Assembly (NCBI GenBank): GCA_002256985.1 | Contig: NCGO01000002.1 | Location: 124,001-188,000 of the forward strand | Length of the DNA: 64,000 nt | Source of the DNA: Novosphingobium sp. 28-62-57 | GTDB taxonomy: Bacteria; Pseudomonadota; Alphaproteobacteria; Sphingomonadales; Sphingomonadaceae | Direction of reading: 5' to 3' | In this document: piece after piece, positions 1 through 10,904 of the stretch | Layout: the number at the start of each line of letters is the position of its first letter | Numbering within the stretch: the first letter of the stretch is position 1 | The notes under the pieces: model-generated | Told to the model about the DNA's origin: nothing | Databases searched by the model: none | Seen by the model: the letters and a program-made list of their open reading frames with translations, nothing else | Program-made: the position numbers and the translations under genes

Positions 1-456
1 GATGCCAAGGCGCTTCAGCTGCTCGCGCTGCACATCGACCCACTTCTGGGCATAGGCGCGGCATTCGGCGCGGAATTCCTTGGGGGGAACCTCGTCCTTG
101 TTCTTCTTTTTCTTGCGGTACTCTTCCTCAACCTTCCATTCGATGGGTAGGCCGTGGCAGTCCCAGCCGGGCACATAGGGCGCGTCCTTGCCCAGCAGCG
201 TCTGGGTGCGGCAGACCATGTCCTTCAGGATATGGTTCAGCGCATGGCCGATGTGCATGTCGCCGTTGGCATAGGGCGGGCCATCATGCAGGATGAACTT
301 CTCGCGCCCTTTGCGGCTCTCGCGGACCTTCTGATAAATGCCCTCATCCTGCCAGCGTTGCAGGATCACCGGCTCCTTCTGGGGGAGCCCGGCTTTCATC
401 GGGAAATCGGTCTTCGGCAGGAAGACGGTCGGGCGGAAATCTCGTGGTTCGGTCAT
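1..456 (-). CDS. ileS: Isoleucyl-tRNA synthetase, N-terminal 152 residues (cut by window start)
   Basis: Class I aminoacyl-tRNA synthetase that charges tRNA-Ile in the cytoplasm. The visible part begins MTEPRDFRP and carries the ATP-binding HIGH signature at residues 68-71 (context [11 protein letters not shown]) after the family element HDGPPYANG. It then runs through [12 protein letters not shown], which is diagnostic for IleS. The editing domain, the KMSKS loop and the zinc-binding tail lie outside the window. The ATG at 456 gives the normal IleS N-terminus. The gene is truncated only by the window edge. The neighbour ribF is transcribed in the same direction behind a 240-bp gap filled by an inverted repeat; ribF-ileS is a common bacterial order, here interrupted by the repeat. 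Confidence 0.97.
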   Translation of the reverse strand, partial: MTEPRDFRPTVFLPKTDFPMKAGLPQKEPVILQRWQDEGIYQKVRESRKGREKFILHDGPPYANGDMHIGHALNHILKDMVCRTQTLLGKDAPYVPGWDCHGLPIEWKVEEEYRKKKKNKDEVPPKEFRAECRAYAQKWVDVQREQLKRLGI

Positions 457-515
457 GACCGGCGGGCCTTAGCGCTGCGACGGCCTTTGCGCAACGAAGG
501 AGGGAAGGAAGGACG

Positions 516-687
516 TTTCGCGCAGAGACCGCGGAGGACCGCAGAGACGCAGAGGGGTTGCGCCTGCGGCGAAGCCGTCTCAGAAACTCGGACAATGCGT
601 TTTGCGATACGCCTCAGGGAGAAAGGGCCTGACAGCCAAGCGCGACATCTCTGCGCCTCTGCGGCCCTCCGCGCTCTCTGCGCGAAA
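516..687. repeat. Long inverted repeat between ileS and ribF
   Basis: Two 39-bp arms (516-554 and 649-687) are reverse complements with three mismatches and flank a 94-bp centre. The arms are rich in GCAGAG steps and begin or end with TTTCGCGCAGAGA. The transcript could fold into a very long stem. No open reading frame with a convincing start lies inside. It resembles mobile palindromic repeats in sphingomonad genomes and may also act as a terminator or mRNA stabiliser behind ribF. Confidence 0.85.
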
Positions 688-698
688 CCCTTAAACCT

Positions 699-1622
699 TC
701 AAGCCAACAACTGCCGCGCCTCATCGCAATCGCGCGCCATCTGCGCCACCAGCGCATCCAGCCCGTCAAACTTGGCCTCGGGCCGCAGGAAGTGGTGGAA
801 CGCCACTTCGATTTCCTGCCCGTAAAGATCGCCCGAAAAGTCGAAGAAATGCGGCTCCAGCAATTCCTTGGGCGGATCGAACGTGGGCCGGATGCCCAGA
901 TTAGCCGCGCCTTTCAGCACGCGCCCATCGGGCAGCCGTCCCGTCACCGCATAGATGCCATAGCGCGGGCGCAGGTACATGCCGATGTCGAGATTGGCGG
1001 TGGGGAAGTTGATCGTGCGGCCCACCTTGTCGCCATGCTGCACCGTACCGCGCATCGCGAAAGGCCGGGTCAGCAGGCGCGTGGCGGTTTCGCAATCGCC
1101 GGAGATCAGCGCATCGCGGATGCGGCTGGACGAAACAACTTCGCCTTCCAGCGTCACCGGCCCCACGGCGCGCGCGGTCAGGCCGAAGCGTGGGCCATCA
1201 TCGCGCAGCACGTCGGCATTGCCGCTGCGGCCCTTGCCAAAGGTGAAGTCCTCGCCGGTCACCACGCCCACCGCGCCCAGATGCCCGACCAGCCCGGCCT
1301 CAATCCATTCAAGCGCGGTCATGCCCGCAACATCCGCGCCGAAGTGGATCACCAGCATCGCATCGGCCCCGGCGGCGGCGAAAAGCTCCTGCCGCTGATC
1401 GAGCGTGGTAAGCCGAAACGGCGCGGCATCGGGTTTGAAATGGCGCACCGGATGCGGATCGAACGTGGCGACGATGGCAGGGCGGCCATTGGCCCGCGCC
1501 CAGCGGATCGCTTCGCCCACCACGGCCTGATGCCCCAGATGAAAGCCATCGAAATTGCCCAGCGCCACAATGCCACCGCGCATGGCTTCGGGCACGGGTT
1601 CAAGACTGCTGAGGCGGATCAC
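699..1622 (-). CDS. ribF: Bifunctional riboflavin kinase / FAD synthetase
   Basis: Converts riboflavin to FMN and then FAD in the cytosol. The N-terminal FAD synthetase (nucleotidyl transferase) domain shows GNFDGFHLGHQAVV near residues 22-35, with the HLGH nucleotide-binding motif, and SSSRIRDAL near residue 165. The C-terminal riboflavin kinase domain begins at RGTVQHGDKVGRTINFPTAN, whose GRTxxFPTAN is the kinase signature, and ends with LRPEAKFDGLDALVAQM. At 307 residues it matches the usual prokaryotic RibF length. It is transcribed toward ileS. Nothing is missing from either active site. Confidence 0.97.
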   Translation of the reverse strand: MIRLSSLEPVPEAMRGGIVALGNFDGFHLGHQAVVGEAIRWARANGRPAIVATFDPHPVRHFKPDAAPFRLTTLDQRQELFAAAGADAMLVIHFGADVAGMTALEWIEAGLVGHLGAVGVVTGEDFTFGKGRSGNADVLRDDGPRFGLTARAVGPVTLEGEVVSSSRIRDALISGDCETATRLLTRPFAMRGTVQHGDKVGRTINFPTANLDIGMYLRPRYGIYAVTGRLPDGRVLKGAANLGIRPTFDPPKELLEPHFFDFSGDLYGQEIEVAFHHFLRPEAKFDGLDALVAQMARDCDEARQLLA

Positions 1623-1691
1623 CGGGCTTCACCCGTCCGGAATGCTTGTGCTCCCATCACAGGCCATATTTCGGTGCGGGCGGGCACGGCG

Positions 1692-3253
<1,562 letters not shown>

Positions 3254-3274
3254 CGAGGGCTCCTGCTGCGGGCG

Positions 3275-3356
3275 TCCTTCGACAGGCTCAGGACGAGCGG
3301 AACTGGGGGCAAGGTGTCCCAGCCCAAAACCCGCTCATGCTGAGCTTGTCGAAGCA
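3275..3356. repeat. Palindromic repeat (TGAGCTTGTCGAAG kind) between purE and purK
   Basis: Arms at 3275-3300 and 3331-3356 form an imperfect inverted repeat with the core TGAGCTTGTCGAAG and its complement. The same element recurs at 19952-20022, 32172-32241 (inside mutS), 38490-38559 and 38599-38668, with a half copy at 26028-26046. Here it sits inside the purE-purK operon, so its hairpin could adjust the relative expression of the two genes. Confidence 0.85.
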
Positions 3357-3365
3357 CCCGAAACA

Positions 3366-3851
3366 TCAGACCGGCTTCTCCGCCACCGATTCGGTCTGCG
3401 CGGTGCGGAAGGCGATCAAACGCTGCGCCAGTGCCTCGTCAGACGTCGCCAGAATCGACGCCGCCAGAATCCCTGCATTCGTCGCGCCCGGAACGCCGAT
3501 GGCGAGCGTCGCCACAGGAATGCCGCCGGGCATCTGCACGATGGAAAGCAGCGAATCCATGCCCTTCAGCGCCTTGGATTCCACCGGCACGCCCAGCACC
3601 GGCAGATGCGTCATCGATGCGACCATGCCAGGCAGATGCGCCGCGCCGCCTGCGCCCGCGATCACCACCTTGAAGCCTTCCAGATGCGCACCCTTGGCAA
3701 AGCTCACCAGCCGGTCCGGCGTGCGATGCGCGGAAACGATGCGGCAATCGTGGCCTACGCCCAGCTTTTCCAGCACGGCGGCGGCGTTCTTCATCGTTTC
3801 CCAGTCAGACTGGCTGCCCATGACGATGGCAACTTGCGGCTTTTCCGTCAT
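3366..3851 (-). CDS. purE: N5-CAIR mutase, class I PurE
   Basis: Rearranges N5-CAIR to CAIR, the step after PurK. The 161-residue protein shows [18 protein letters not shown] (the GSxSD phosphate-binding loop), [10 protein letters not shown] (catalytic His of the SAHRTP motif), and [14 protein letters not shown] followed by PVLGVPV, all standard for class I PurE. The start ATG at 3851 gives [13 protein letters not shown], the expected N-terminus. It is the first gene of a purE-purK-folA run. The core PurE octamer fold should be intact. Confidence 0.97.
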   Translation of the reverse strand: MTEKPQVAIVMGSQSDWETMKNAAAVLEKLGVGHDCRIVSAHRTPDRLVSFAKGAHLEGFKVVIAGAGGAAHLPGMVASMTHLPVLGVPVESKALKGMDSLLSIVQMPGGIPVATLAIGVPGATNAGILAASILATSDEALAQRLIAFRTAQTESVAEKPV

Positions 3852-3885
3852 CTCTCCCCTGCCCCTTTCAGGCTTGCCGAAACGC

Positions 3886-4572
3886 TCAGCGCTCCGAAAG
3901 GTAGTAGCGTTCCACTTCGGCGAGGTTGTCGTCGAGTTCGTAGATGATCGGCTGCCCGGTCGGGATTTCGAGGCTCGTGATATCCTCGTCCGAAATGCCC
4001 GAAAGGTGTTTCACCAGCGCGCGCAAGCTGTTGCCATGGGCCGAAACGATCACCGTTTCCCCGGCACGCAGCGCGGGCGCGATCTTTTCTTCCCAGCACG
4101 GCAGCACGCGAGCGATCGTGTCCTTCAGGCTTTCGGTCGATGGCACAGCGATCCCGGCATAACGCGGATCGGACGCCAGATCGAACTCGCTGCCCGCTTC
4201 CAGCACCGGCGGCGGCACGTCAAAGCTGCGGCGCCAGATCTTCACCTGATCTTCGCCATGCTTGGCTGCCGTCTCGGCCTTGTCCAGCCCGGTCAGCCCG
4301 CCATAGTGCCGCTCGTTCAGCCGCCAGTCCTTGTCCACTTGCACCCACAGGCGGCCCATGGCCTCCAACGCCAGGTTCAGCGTCTTGATCGCGCGGGTCT
4401 GCAACGAGGTGAAGGCGAGTGTGGGCAATACGTCCTTGTCTTTCAGCAACTTGCCCGCCGCAAAGGCTTCGGCCGCGCCTTTTTCGGTCACGTCCACGTC
4501 CCACCAGCCGGTGAAGCGGTTTTCAAGGTTCCACTGCGATTGGCCGTGGCGAATCAGGATCAGGCGGGGCAT
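3886..4572 (-). CDS. gpmA: 2,3-bisphosphoglycerate-dependent phosphoglycerate mutase
   Basis: Glycolytic and gluconeogenic interconversion of 3- and 2-phosphoglycerate. The 228-residue histidine phosphatase has the phospho-acceptor motif [10 protein letters not shown] (His9), then [28 protein letters not shown] (the catalytic Glu), and a second histidine in [18 protein letters not shown] chose the ATG at 4572 because it places RHG at residues 8-10, as in the family; an in-frame upstream extension to 4686 has no matching homology. A 59-bp gap separates it from the small conserved gene upstream. Confidence 0.95.
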   Translation of the reverse strand: MPRLILIRHGQSQWNLENRFTGWWDVDVTEKGAAEAFAAGKLLKDKDVLPTLAFTSLQTRAIKTLNLALEAMGRLWVQVDKDWRLNERHYGGLTGLDKAETAAKHGEDQVKIWRRSFDVPPPVLEAGSEFDLASDPRYAGIAVPSTESLKDTIARVLPCWEEKIAPALRAGETVIVSAHGNSLRALVKHLSGISDEDITSLEIPTGQPIIYELDDNLAEVERYYLSER

Positions 4573-4630
4573 CGGGGCATCCTGTGGCTGACTGAAATGG
4601 GAGACGGTAATTGGGCTTTGGGCCCTAGCG

Positions 4631-4798
4631 TCAGGACGCCGGATTGGAAAGCCCGGTTTCCGGCAAATCTGGCGATTCGCTATCACCTTGCGCCGCGGCC
4701 CCCATCGCGCGCGCCTGCGCTTTGCGGCGCTTCAGATTTTCGCGCAGCCGCTGAGCCAGTCGCTCTTCGCGGGTCATGGCTGGTTTCGTGTCGCTCAT
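4631..4798 (-). CDS. Small conserved basic protein, 55 residues, function unknown
   Basis: Reads MSDTKPAMTREERLAQRLREN followed by LKRRKAQARAMG and an acidic, proline-containing tail ending SNPAS, with stop TGA at 4631-4633. The centre is a highly charged amphipathic helix rich in Arg, Lys and Glu. Third codon positions are strongly G/C, like neighbouring genes. I recall similar short proteins with LRxNLxRRKxQARA next to housekeeping genes in sphingomonads, but I cannot search for them. It precedes gpmA in the same direction and could be co-transcribed. No function is assigned. Confidence 0.65.
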   Translation of the reverse strand: MSDTKPAMTREERLAQRLRENLKRRKAQARAMGAAAQGDSESPDLPETGLSNPAS

Positions 4799-4944
4799 GG
4801 CGCGCTTGATTGCAGTGATTGCCCATCAACTGCAAGCACCGCCAGAACAGTTGCTTGACATTACCCGCGCCCACCGTCATTAGCCCGCCCCTGCCCACCC
4901 TGCCGGTTTGCCGGTGAACAGGTGTGGCCAAGCGGAAATGGTGT

Positions 4945-5019
<75 letters not shown>

Positions 5020-5038
5020 TTTCCCTTCCCCCTACAGG

Positions 5039-5329
5039 TCATGCGCGCAAATCCGCCCATTCGGGGTGCCACCGGAACGCGGCTTCAACATAACTGCACT
5101 GCGGCACGATCCTGAAGCCCTGTGCGCGCGCATCGGCAATCAACGCCTTGACCAGTTCTGCCGCCACCCCGCGCCCGCCGATTGCGCTGGGCACCAGCGT
5201 GTGATCGGCTACCACCACATCACCATTTCGCTGATAGGTCAGGCGGCCAATCGCTTCGCTGCCCGCCACTGCCGCGTGGTATTCACCGCGCGCGCCTTGA
5301 TCCATATGCGTGATGACAATATCCGGCAT
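5039..5329 (-). CDS. GNAT-like acetyltransferase of the short YjdJ type
   Basis: A 96-residue protein from ATG 5329 with the reduced N-acetyltransferase fold. EAIGRLTYQRNGDVVVADHTLVP forms the central strands, and AIGGRGVAAELVKALIADARAQG is the acetyl-CoA pyrophosphate loop (G-G-R-G in place of R/QxxGxG/A) plus helix. The end RIVPQCSYVEAAFRWHPEW matches the family consensus for the PxC(S/P)Y motif. The substrate is unknown. The gene is divergent from threonine aldolase (66-bp gap holding both promoters) and converges on tRNA-Thr. Longer in-frame starts upstream would run into that promoter region. Confidence 0.85.
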   Translation of the reverse strand: MPDIVITHMDQGARGEYHAAVAGSEAIGRLTYQRNGDVVVADHTLVPSAIGGRGVAAELVKALIADARAQGFRIVPQCSYVEAAFRWHPEWADLRA

Positions 5330-5394
5330 AGTGTGTTCCCTACCCTTTTGGTGATGCTTGACCGGAAACGCGCAGAGCCACATGGCGGTTTCCG

Positions 5395-6411
5395 ATGAAG
5401 TTCTTCTCCGACAATGCCGCCGCCGTCCACCCCCGCGTGTGGGAAGCGATGCACGCCGCCGATACACCCGATGCGGGCTATGATGGCGATGCGCTGTCCG
5501 CCCGCATGGACGATGCCTTTTCCACGCTGTTCGGCACCGAATGCACCGCACTGTGGGTGGCCACTGGCACGGCGGCCAATTGCCTTGCCTTGGCGGCAAT
5601 GGTCCCGCCCCACGGCGGCGTGGTCTGCCACCGCGAGGCGCATATAGAGATGGACGAAGGCGGCGCGCCCGGCTTCTACACCCATGGAGCCAAGCTCATG
5701 CTGGCCGATGGCGAAGGCGCAAAGCTGACGCCCGATGGGATCGCGGCGATAATCGATCCGATCCGCAACGATGTGCATCAGGTGCAGCCCCACGCGATTT
5801 CGATCACGCAGGCCACCGAATACGGGCGCGTCTATACGCCCGAGGAAGTCGCCGCCATCGGATCGCTGGCACAGGGCCGCGGCCTTGGCCTGCACATGGA
5901 CGGCGCGCGCTTTGCCAATGCCGTCGCGCATCTTGGCTGCCATCCGGCGGAAGCCGCCGCGCAGGCAGGCGTCGATGTGCTGACTTTTGGCTGCGTCAAG
6001 AACGGCGGGATGAACGCCGAAGCGCTGGTGTTCTTCGATATGGAACTGGCCGATGTGGTCCGCTATCGCCGCAAGCGCGCCGGCCATCTGCAGTCCAAGG
6101 GCCGTTATCTTGCCGCGCAAGTGCTGGCGATGATCGAGGGCGACCTGTGGCTCGAAAACGCCCGCGCCGCCAATGCCGCCGCGCGCGAAATCGCCGATGC
6201 GTGCGCAGACCGGCTGTTCCACCCGGTTGAGGCGAACGAGCTGTTCATGATCCTCTCCCCGGCCGAGCAGGATGCCTTGCGCGCACAAGGCTTTGATTTC
6301 TATGATTGGACCGCACCCCAAGGTGCTGCCGGTGCGGCCCGCTTCGTCACCGCATGGAATAGCGATCCTGCACATGTATCGGCGCTTGCCCGCGCGATTG
6401 GCGCGCTGTGA
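5395..6411 (+). CDS. ltaE: Low-specificity L-threonine aldolase (PLP enzyme)
   Basis: Fold type I PLP enzyme that cleaves L-threonine or L-allo-threonine to glycine and acetaldehyde. The 338-residue protein starts MKFFSDNAAAVHP. It has the cofactor stacking region CHREAHIEMDEGGAP, the aspartate in GLGLHMDGARFANA, and the Schiff-base lysine in FGCVKNGGMNAEA (Lys202). The gene overlaps the EamA transporter downstream by 4 bp, so the pair is probably translated together; the transporter may export threonine or another amino acid. Confidence 0.92.
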   Translation: MKFFSDNAAAVHPRVWEAMHAADTPDAGYDGDALSARMDDAFSTLFGTECTALWVATGTAANCLALAAMVPPHGGVVCHREAHIEMDEGGAPGFYTHGAKLMLADGEGAKLTPDGIAAIIDPIRNDVHQVQPHAISITQATEYGRVYTPEEVAAIGSLAQGRGLGLHMDGARFANAVAHLGCHPAEAAAQAGVDVLTFGCVKNGGMNAEALVFFDMELADVVRYRRKRAGHLQSKGRYLAAQVLAMIEGDLWLENARAANAAAREIADACADRLFHPVEANELFMILSPAEQDALRAQGFDFYDWTAPQGAAGAARFVTAWNSDPAHVSALARAIGAL

Positions 6412-7343
6412 CCGAGCAGGAATTGGCCCAAGAACTGCCGGGTCAGGCAAAGTTCTGGCAGTGGTCCGTAGCGGGGCCGTTCCTGATCGTCGCGCTGATC
6501 TGGGGGTCGACCTGGCTGGTGATCAAGGACCAGATCGGAAGCGTCCCGCCCAGTTGGTCGGTCACCTGGCGCTTCGTCACCGCTGCTGTCGGCATGGGCC
6601 TGCTGGCGGTGATCCGGCGCGAATCGCTGCGCATTTCCGCCACGGGCCTGAAAATCGCCGCTTTGGTCGGCCTGATGCAATTCGTGCTGAATTTCCAGTT
6701 CGTCTATCGCGCCGAAACACACCTGACATCGGGCATCGTTGCGGTGTTCTTTGCGCTGCTGGTGGTCCCCAATACGTTGCTGGCATGGATCACCTTCAAG
6801 CAGCCCGTCACGCGCGGCTTCCTTGGCGGATCGGCTGTGGCGGGCGCTGGCATCGCGCTGCTGCTGCTGCACGAATACCGCATGGCCCCGCCCGAAGGCC
6901 AAGTGCTGACCGGGATTGCTCTGATGGCCGCGGCGGTGTTCAGCGCATCATCGGCCAATGTCCTGCAATCGAGCCCGGCCGCGCGCAGCGTGCCGATGAT
7001 CCCGATGCTGACATATGCGATGGTGTTCGGCGCATTGGTTGATGGCGCGTTCGCATGGGCTGTCGAAGGCCCGCCGCAATTTGATTTCCGCGCGGGCTAT
7101 GTGTTCGGCGTGCTCTACCTTGGCATCATGGGTTCAGTCGTCACCTTCCCGCTCTATTTCCGGTTGCTCCAGCGTCTTGGTGCAGGGCGCGGGGCCTATA
7201 ACGGAGTGCTGGTGCCGGTCGTGGCCATGCTGCTGTCCACCCTGTTCGAAGGTTACCAGTGGTCCACGCTGGCACTGGCGGGTTCGGCGCTGGCGATGTT
7301 CGGCCTCGTGCTGGCGTTAAGAGCGCGCAACCCCTCGCGATAA
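6408..7343 (+). CDS. EamA/DMT-family inner-membrane transporter
   Basis: A 311-residue drug/metabolite transporter with about ten hydrophobic segments and two EamA repeats. The first repeat shows the typical ALIWGSTWLVIKDQ in TM1, and the second begins near residue 155 (LTGIALMAAAVFSASSANV) and ends in LVLALRARN. It starts at GTG 6408 inside the ltaE stop (GTGA). Export of an amino acid or metabolite is likely from the context with threonine aldolase, but the substrate cannot be read from the sequence. Its 3' end overlaps the convergent epimerase gene by 91 bp. Confidence 0.9.
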   Translation: MTEQELAQELPGQAKFWQWSVAGPFLIVALIWGSTWLVIKDQIGSVPPSWSVTWRFVTAAVGMGLLAVIRRESLRISATGLKIAALVGLMQFVLNFQFVYRAETHLTSGIVAVFFALLVVPNTLLAWITFKQPVTRGFLGGSAVAGAGIALLLLHEYRMAPPEGQVLTGIALMAAAVFSASSANVLQSSPAARSVPMIPMLTYAMVFGALVDGAFAWAVEGPPQFDFRAGYVFGVLYLGIMGSVVTFPLYFRLLQRLGAGRGAYNGVLVPVVAMLLSTLFEGYQWSTLALAGSALAMFGLVLALRARNPSR

Positions 7344-8101
7344 GTCGGAAAGGCAGGCTTCCAGTCCAGCAGGCGCTTGGCCTTGCCATTGGCAACGCGC
7401 CGGTTCTCGGCATAGAAACCAAGCGCCATCGGCGAAAGGTTCGCCTGCTCCAAAGATTGCATCGGCGGTGGCTCCACCCCCAGCAGCCGCGCGGCCTCTT
7501 CGATCACTGCGTTCTGGCTGCACGGCAGATCGTCGGACAGATTATAGACGCCCGATGGCCCTTCCAGCCCGGCGATCACCCCGCTGGCGATGTCCTCCAC
7601 ATGCACGCGGCTGAACACCTGGCCTGCAATATCAATCCGGTGCGCCTTGCCTTCCCGCACCCGGTCCAGCGCACTGCGCCCCGGCCCATAGATCCCGGGC
7701 AGACGGAACACCCGCGTACGGTAGGACAGCGCCTGCCAATCGAGATCGGCCTGCGTGCGGGCAGAGCGTCTGCCCGTGCCAACACTCGCGGTTTCATCCA
7801 CCCACGCCCCGCCCGCATCGCCATAGACCCCGGTTGAGGACAAGTAGCCGACCCACGCAAGCCACCCGGCCGCAATGTCTGCGCCATAAGCCTGCAGTAC
7901 TGGATCGCCACCATCGCGGGCAGGAGGAACCGAGGACAGCACATGCGTGGCATTGGCCAAGGCCGCCTCCACCGCCGCCCGGTCATCAAAAGCGATATCG
8001 CCCGCGCGGCCTGTGCCTCGCACCGTCCAGCCCAGCGCCCGCAATCGCGCGGCGATGACTTGGCTGGTGTAGCCCATTCCGAAGATCAGCAAGTTTCCCA
8101 T
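7253..8101 (-). CDS. NAD(P)-dependent epimerase/dehydratase-like protein (YeeZ type)
   Basis: A 282-residue short-chain dehydrogenase of the extended, atypical class. The start at ATG 8101 gives MGNLLIFGMGYTSQVIAARL, a glycine-rich nucleotide loop G-M-G-Y as in YeeZ/YbjS-like proteins. YLSSTGVYGDAGG is the usual active-site region; the canonical YxxxK is not obvious, and FRLPGIYGPGRSALDRV is conserved. The C-terminal 30 residues (to 7253) run antisense through the end of the EamA gene and look like poorly constrained sequence, so the original stop may have been lost. The substrate is unknown. Confidence 0.8.
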   Translation of the reverse strand: MGNLLIFGMGYTSQVIAARLRALGWTVRGTGRAGDIAFDDRAAVEAALANATHVLSSVPPARDGGDPVLQAYGADIAAGWLAWVGYLSSTGVYGDAGGAWVDETASVGTGRRSARTQADLDWQALSYRTRVFRLPGIYGPGRSALDRVREGKAHRIDIAGQVFSRVHVEDIASGVIAGLEGPSGVYNLSDDLPCSQNAVIEEAARLLGVEPPPMQSLEQANLSPMALGFYAENRRVANGKAKRLLDWKPAFPTYREGLRALNASTRPNIASAEPASASVDHW

Positions 8102-8156
8102 GCTTTTCCCTATAACCGCGATTGCCGCTTTGCGCACGGGTTCCTAAGTTGGCGGC

Positions 8157-10766
8157 ATGAACGATCTTTCCGGCACGCCCGTCATCGCCCCTACTGTCAT
8201 TCACCGCGCCGATTATCGCCCGCCTGAATGGCTGGTGCCGGAAATCGCTTTGGACTTCGCGCTGTCGCTGAATGCCACGCGCGTTCAGGCCACGCTGACA
8301 GTGGCCAAGAACCCCGCAGGAAGCGGCACGGCCCAACTGCGCCTCAACGGCGATGGGCTGGAAGCCAAAGCCGTGACGGTCGATGGCCAAGCGCACAACG
8401 ATTGGCATATGGACGGCACCGATCTGGTCATCACGCTGCCCGGCGACGCGCACGCAGTGGGCATCGAAACGCTGATCGATCCTGCCGCCAACACCCAGCT
8501 TTCCGGCCTCTATGCCTCGAACGGGTTGCTATGCACCCAATGCGAGGCCGAAGGCTTCCGCCGCATCACTTTCTTCCCCGATCGGCCCGATGTGCTCTCG
8601 GTCTATTCGGTGAGGATGAGCGGGGACAAGGCGCAGTTCCCGGTGCTGCTGTCGAACGGCAATCCCACCGCTTCGGGCGATGGCCCCGATGGAACCCACT
8701 GGGCCGAATGGCACGATCCCTGGCCCAAGCCTTCGTACCTCTTCGCGCTGGTCGCCGGCGAACTCATCGCCAATCGCGACAGCTTCACCACCATGAGCGG
8801 ACGCAAGGTCAATCTTGCCATCTACGTCCGCCCCGGCGATGAATCTCGCACCGACCACGCCATGCGCTCGCTGATCGCCTCGATGAAGTGGGACGAGGAC
8901 GTCTATGGCCGCGAATACGATCTTGATGATTTCAACATCGTCGCGGTCAGCGATTTCAACGCAGGCGCGATGGAGAACAAGGGCCTCAACGTCTTCAACA
9001 CGCGCTATATTCTGGCCGATCCCGAAACCGCCACCGAAGGCGATTATGACGCGATCGAAGGCGTAGTGGCGCACGAATACTTCCACAACTGGTCGGGCAA
9101 CCGCGTCACCTGCCGTGACTGGTTCCAGTTGAGCCTCAAGGAAGGCTTCACCGTGCTGCGCGACCAGCAGTTCAGCGCAGATCGCGGCTCACCCCCGGTC
9201 AAGCGGATCGAGGATGTGCGAATCCTGCGCGCCGCCCAGTTCCCCGAGGATTCCGGCCCGCTTGCCCACCCGATCCGCCCCGATTCCTATCAGGAAATCA
9301 GCAACTTCTACACCGCCACCGTCTATAACAAGGGTGCCGAAGTCATCCGCATGATGACCGTGATGGCCGGCATGGAGCGGTTCCTGAAAGGCACGACGCT
9401 CTATTTCGACCGCCACGATGGCGAAGCGGCCACCTGCGAGGATTTCGTCAAGGCCATTGAAGACGGCGCCGGGTTGGACCTCACCCAGTTCCGCCGCTGG
9501 TACGAGCAGGCGGGCACCCCCAAAGTCACCGTCACAATGGCGCTGGAAGGCACTACGCTTACGTTGACCCTCACGCAGAGCATGGCCCCCACGCCTGGCC
9601 AGATGGTCAAGCAGCCGATGGTCATCCCGCTGCGCACCGCCCTGTTTGATCAGACAAGCGGCACCCATCGCGGTGAGGAACTGCTGGTGCTCACCCAGCC
9701 GCAGCAGACCTTCACTTTCGAAGGCTTCGATGCGCTCCCGGTCCTGTCGATCAACCGCGGCTTTTCCGCGCCGGTCGAAGTGACCGCGCCCGTCACCGCC
9801 GATGATCTCGTGTTCCTTGCGCGGCATGATGACGATCCCTTCGCCCGCTATGAAGCGATGCAGCAGTTGATCGTGCGCCATCTGGTGGGCGCTGTGGCGG
9901 GCACGCTCGAAGGCCGTGAAGCCTCGCAAGCCGCCATCGGCGCGGCCATGGGTGCGATTCTGGATGACACCGCGCTGGATGATCTGATGCGCGGCGAACT
10001 GTTGATCCTGCCGGGCGAAGCCTACCTTGCCGAACAGCTGACCTGCGCCGATCCCACCCGCATCTTTGCCGAGCGCGAAGGCCTGAAGCGCTGGTTGGGC
10101 GAGACGCTGAAAGACAAGTGGCTGGCCCTACACGATGGCTGCTCTGCCGTGCCCTACAGCCTTGAAGCCGCCGCCCGTGGCGCGCGCAAATGCAAGACAC
10201 AAGCGCTGGTCTACCTTGCCGCCGCCGATCCGGCCGAAGCCGCACGCCGGGCCAAGGCGCAATATGACGCCGCCACCAACATGACCGACCGTCAGGGCGC
10301 GCTGATGGTGTTGTGCAGCCTGAACTGTCCGGAACGCGAAGCCGCGCTGGCCGATTTCCACGCCCGCTTCGAAGGCAACATGCTGGTCACCGACAAGTGG
10401 TTCTCTCTGCAAGCAGGCTCGCTGAATCCGAACGTGACCGAACACGTGAAGGCCTTGGCCGCGCATCCCGATTTCACCCTGACCAACCCCAACCGCGTGC
10501 GCGCGCTGTGGATGGCCTATGCGGTGAACGCGCAAGGCTTCCACCGTGAAGGCGGCGAAGGCTACCGCCTGATCGCCGACCTGATCCTGAAGCTGGACCC
10601 GATCAACGGCAATGTCGCCGCGCGCTTCGTGCCCCCGCTTGGCCGATGGAAGAAGGTGGACGAAACCCGCGCCGCCCTGATGCGCGCCGAATTGGAACGC
10701 ATCGCGGCGGAACCGTCGTTGTCCAAAGACGTCCGCGAGCAGGTGACCAAGAGCTTGGAGGCTTAA
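8157..10766 (+). CDS. pepN: Aminopeptidase N (M1 family)
   Basis: Zinc metallo-aminopeptidase that removes N-terminal residues from peptides in the cytosol, 869 residues. The exopeptidase signature GAMEN is at 270-274. The zinc site HEYFH is at 306-310 with the third ligand Glu in SLKEGFTV about 20 residues later, and the catalytic Tyr lies in the NFYTATVYNKGAEVI segment. The C-terminal alpha-solenoid follows to the end (VREQVTKSLEA). Length and organisation match the E. coli PepN subtype. It is divergent from the epimerase with a 55-bp gap and is followed by a palindromic repeat. Confidence 0.96.
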   Translation: MNDLSGTPVIAPTVIHRADYRPPEWLVPEIALDFALSLNATRVQATLTVAKNPAGSGTAQLRLNGDGLEAKAVTVDGQAHNDWHMDGTDLVITLPGDAHAVGIETLIDPAANTQLSGLYASNGLLCTQCEAEGFRRITFFPDRPDVLSVYSVRMSGDKAQFPVLLSNGNPTASGDGPDGTHWAEWHDPWPKPSYLFALVAGELIANRDSFTTMSGRKVNLAIYVRPGDESRTDHAMRSLIASMKWDEDVYGREYDLDDFNIVAVSDFNAGAMENKGLNVFNTRYILADPETATEGDYDAIEGVVAHEYFHNWSGNRVTCRDWFQLSLKEGFTVLRDQQFSADRGSPPVKRIEDVRILRAAQFPEDSGPLAHPIRPDSYQEISNFYTATVYNKGAEVIRMMTVMAGMERFLKGTTLYFDRHDGEAATCEDFVKAIEDGAGLDLTQFRRWYEQAGTPKVTVTMALEGTTLTLTLTQSMAPTPGQMVKQPMVIPLRTALFDQTSGTHRGEELLVLTQPQQTFTFEGFDALPVLSINRGFSAPVEVTAPVTADDLVFLARHDDDPFARYEAMQQLIVRHLVGAVAGTLEGREASQAAIGAAMGAILDDTALDDLMRGELLILPGEAYLAEQLTCADPTRIFAEREGLKRWLGETLKDKWLALHDGCSAVPYSLEAAARGARKCKTQALVYLAAADPAEAARRAKAQYDAATNMTDRQGALMVLCSLNCPEREAALADFHARFEGNMLVTDKWFSLQAGSLNPNVTEHVKALAAHPDFTLTNPNRVRALWMAYAVNAQGFHREGGEGYRLIADLILKLDPINGNVAARFVPPLGRWKKVDETRAALMRAELERIAAEPSLSKDVREQVTKSLEA

Positions 10767-10784
10767 TGCCCAGAAACCCGCCCC

Positions 10785-10891
10785 CCACTTCACTCGTCAC
10801 CCTGAACTTGTTTCAGGGTCCATCTCTCCGCACTCCCGGACAGTGTTTGCGGAGGGATGGATGCTGAAACAAGTTCAGCATGACGAAGTGG
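10785..10891. repeat. Palindromic repeat (CACCCTGAACTTGTTTCAGG kind) after pepN
   Basis: Arms at about 10785-10823 and 10856-10891 are inverted copies around the core TGAACTTGTTTCAG. A second copy of this kind lies at 15879-15969. It separates pepN from pgeF and could form a long stem at the 3' end of the pepN message. No gene lies within. Confidence 0.85.
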
Positions 10892-10904
10892 GAGGAGCGC
10901 GCTA

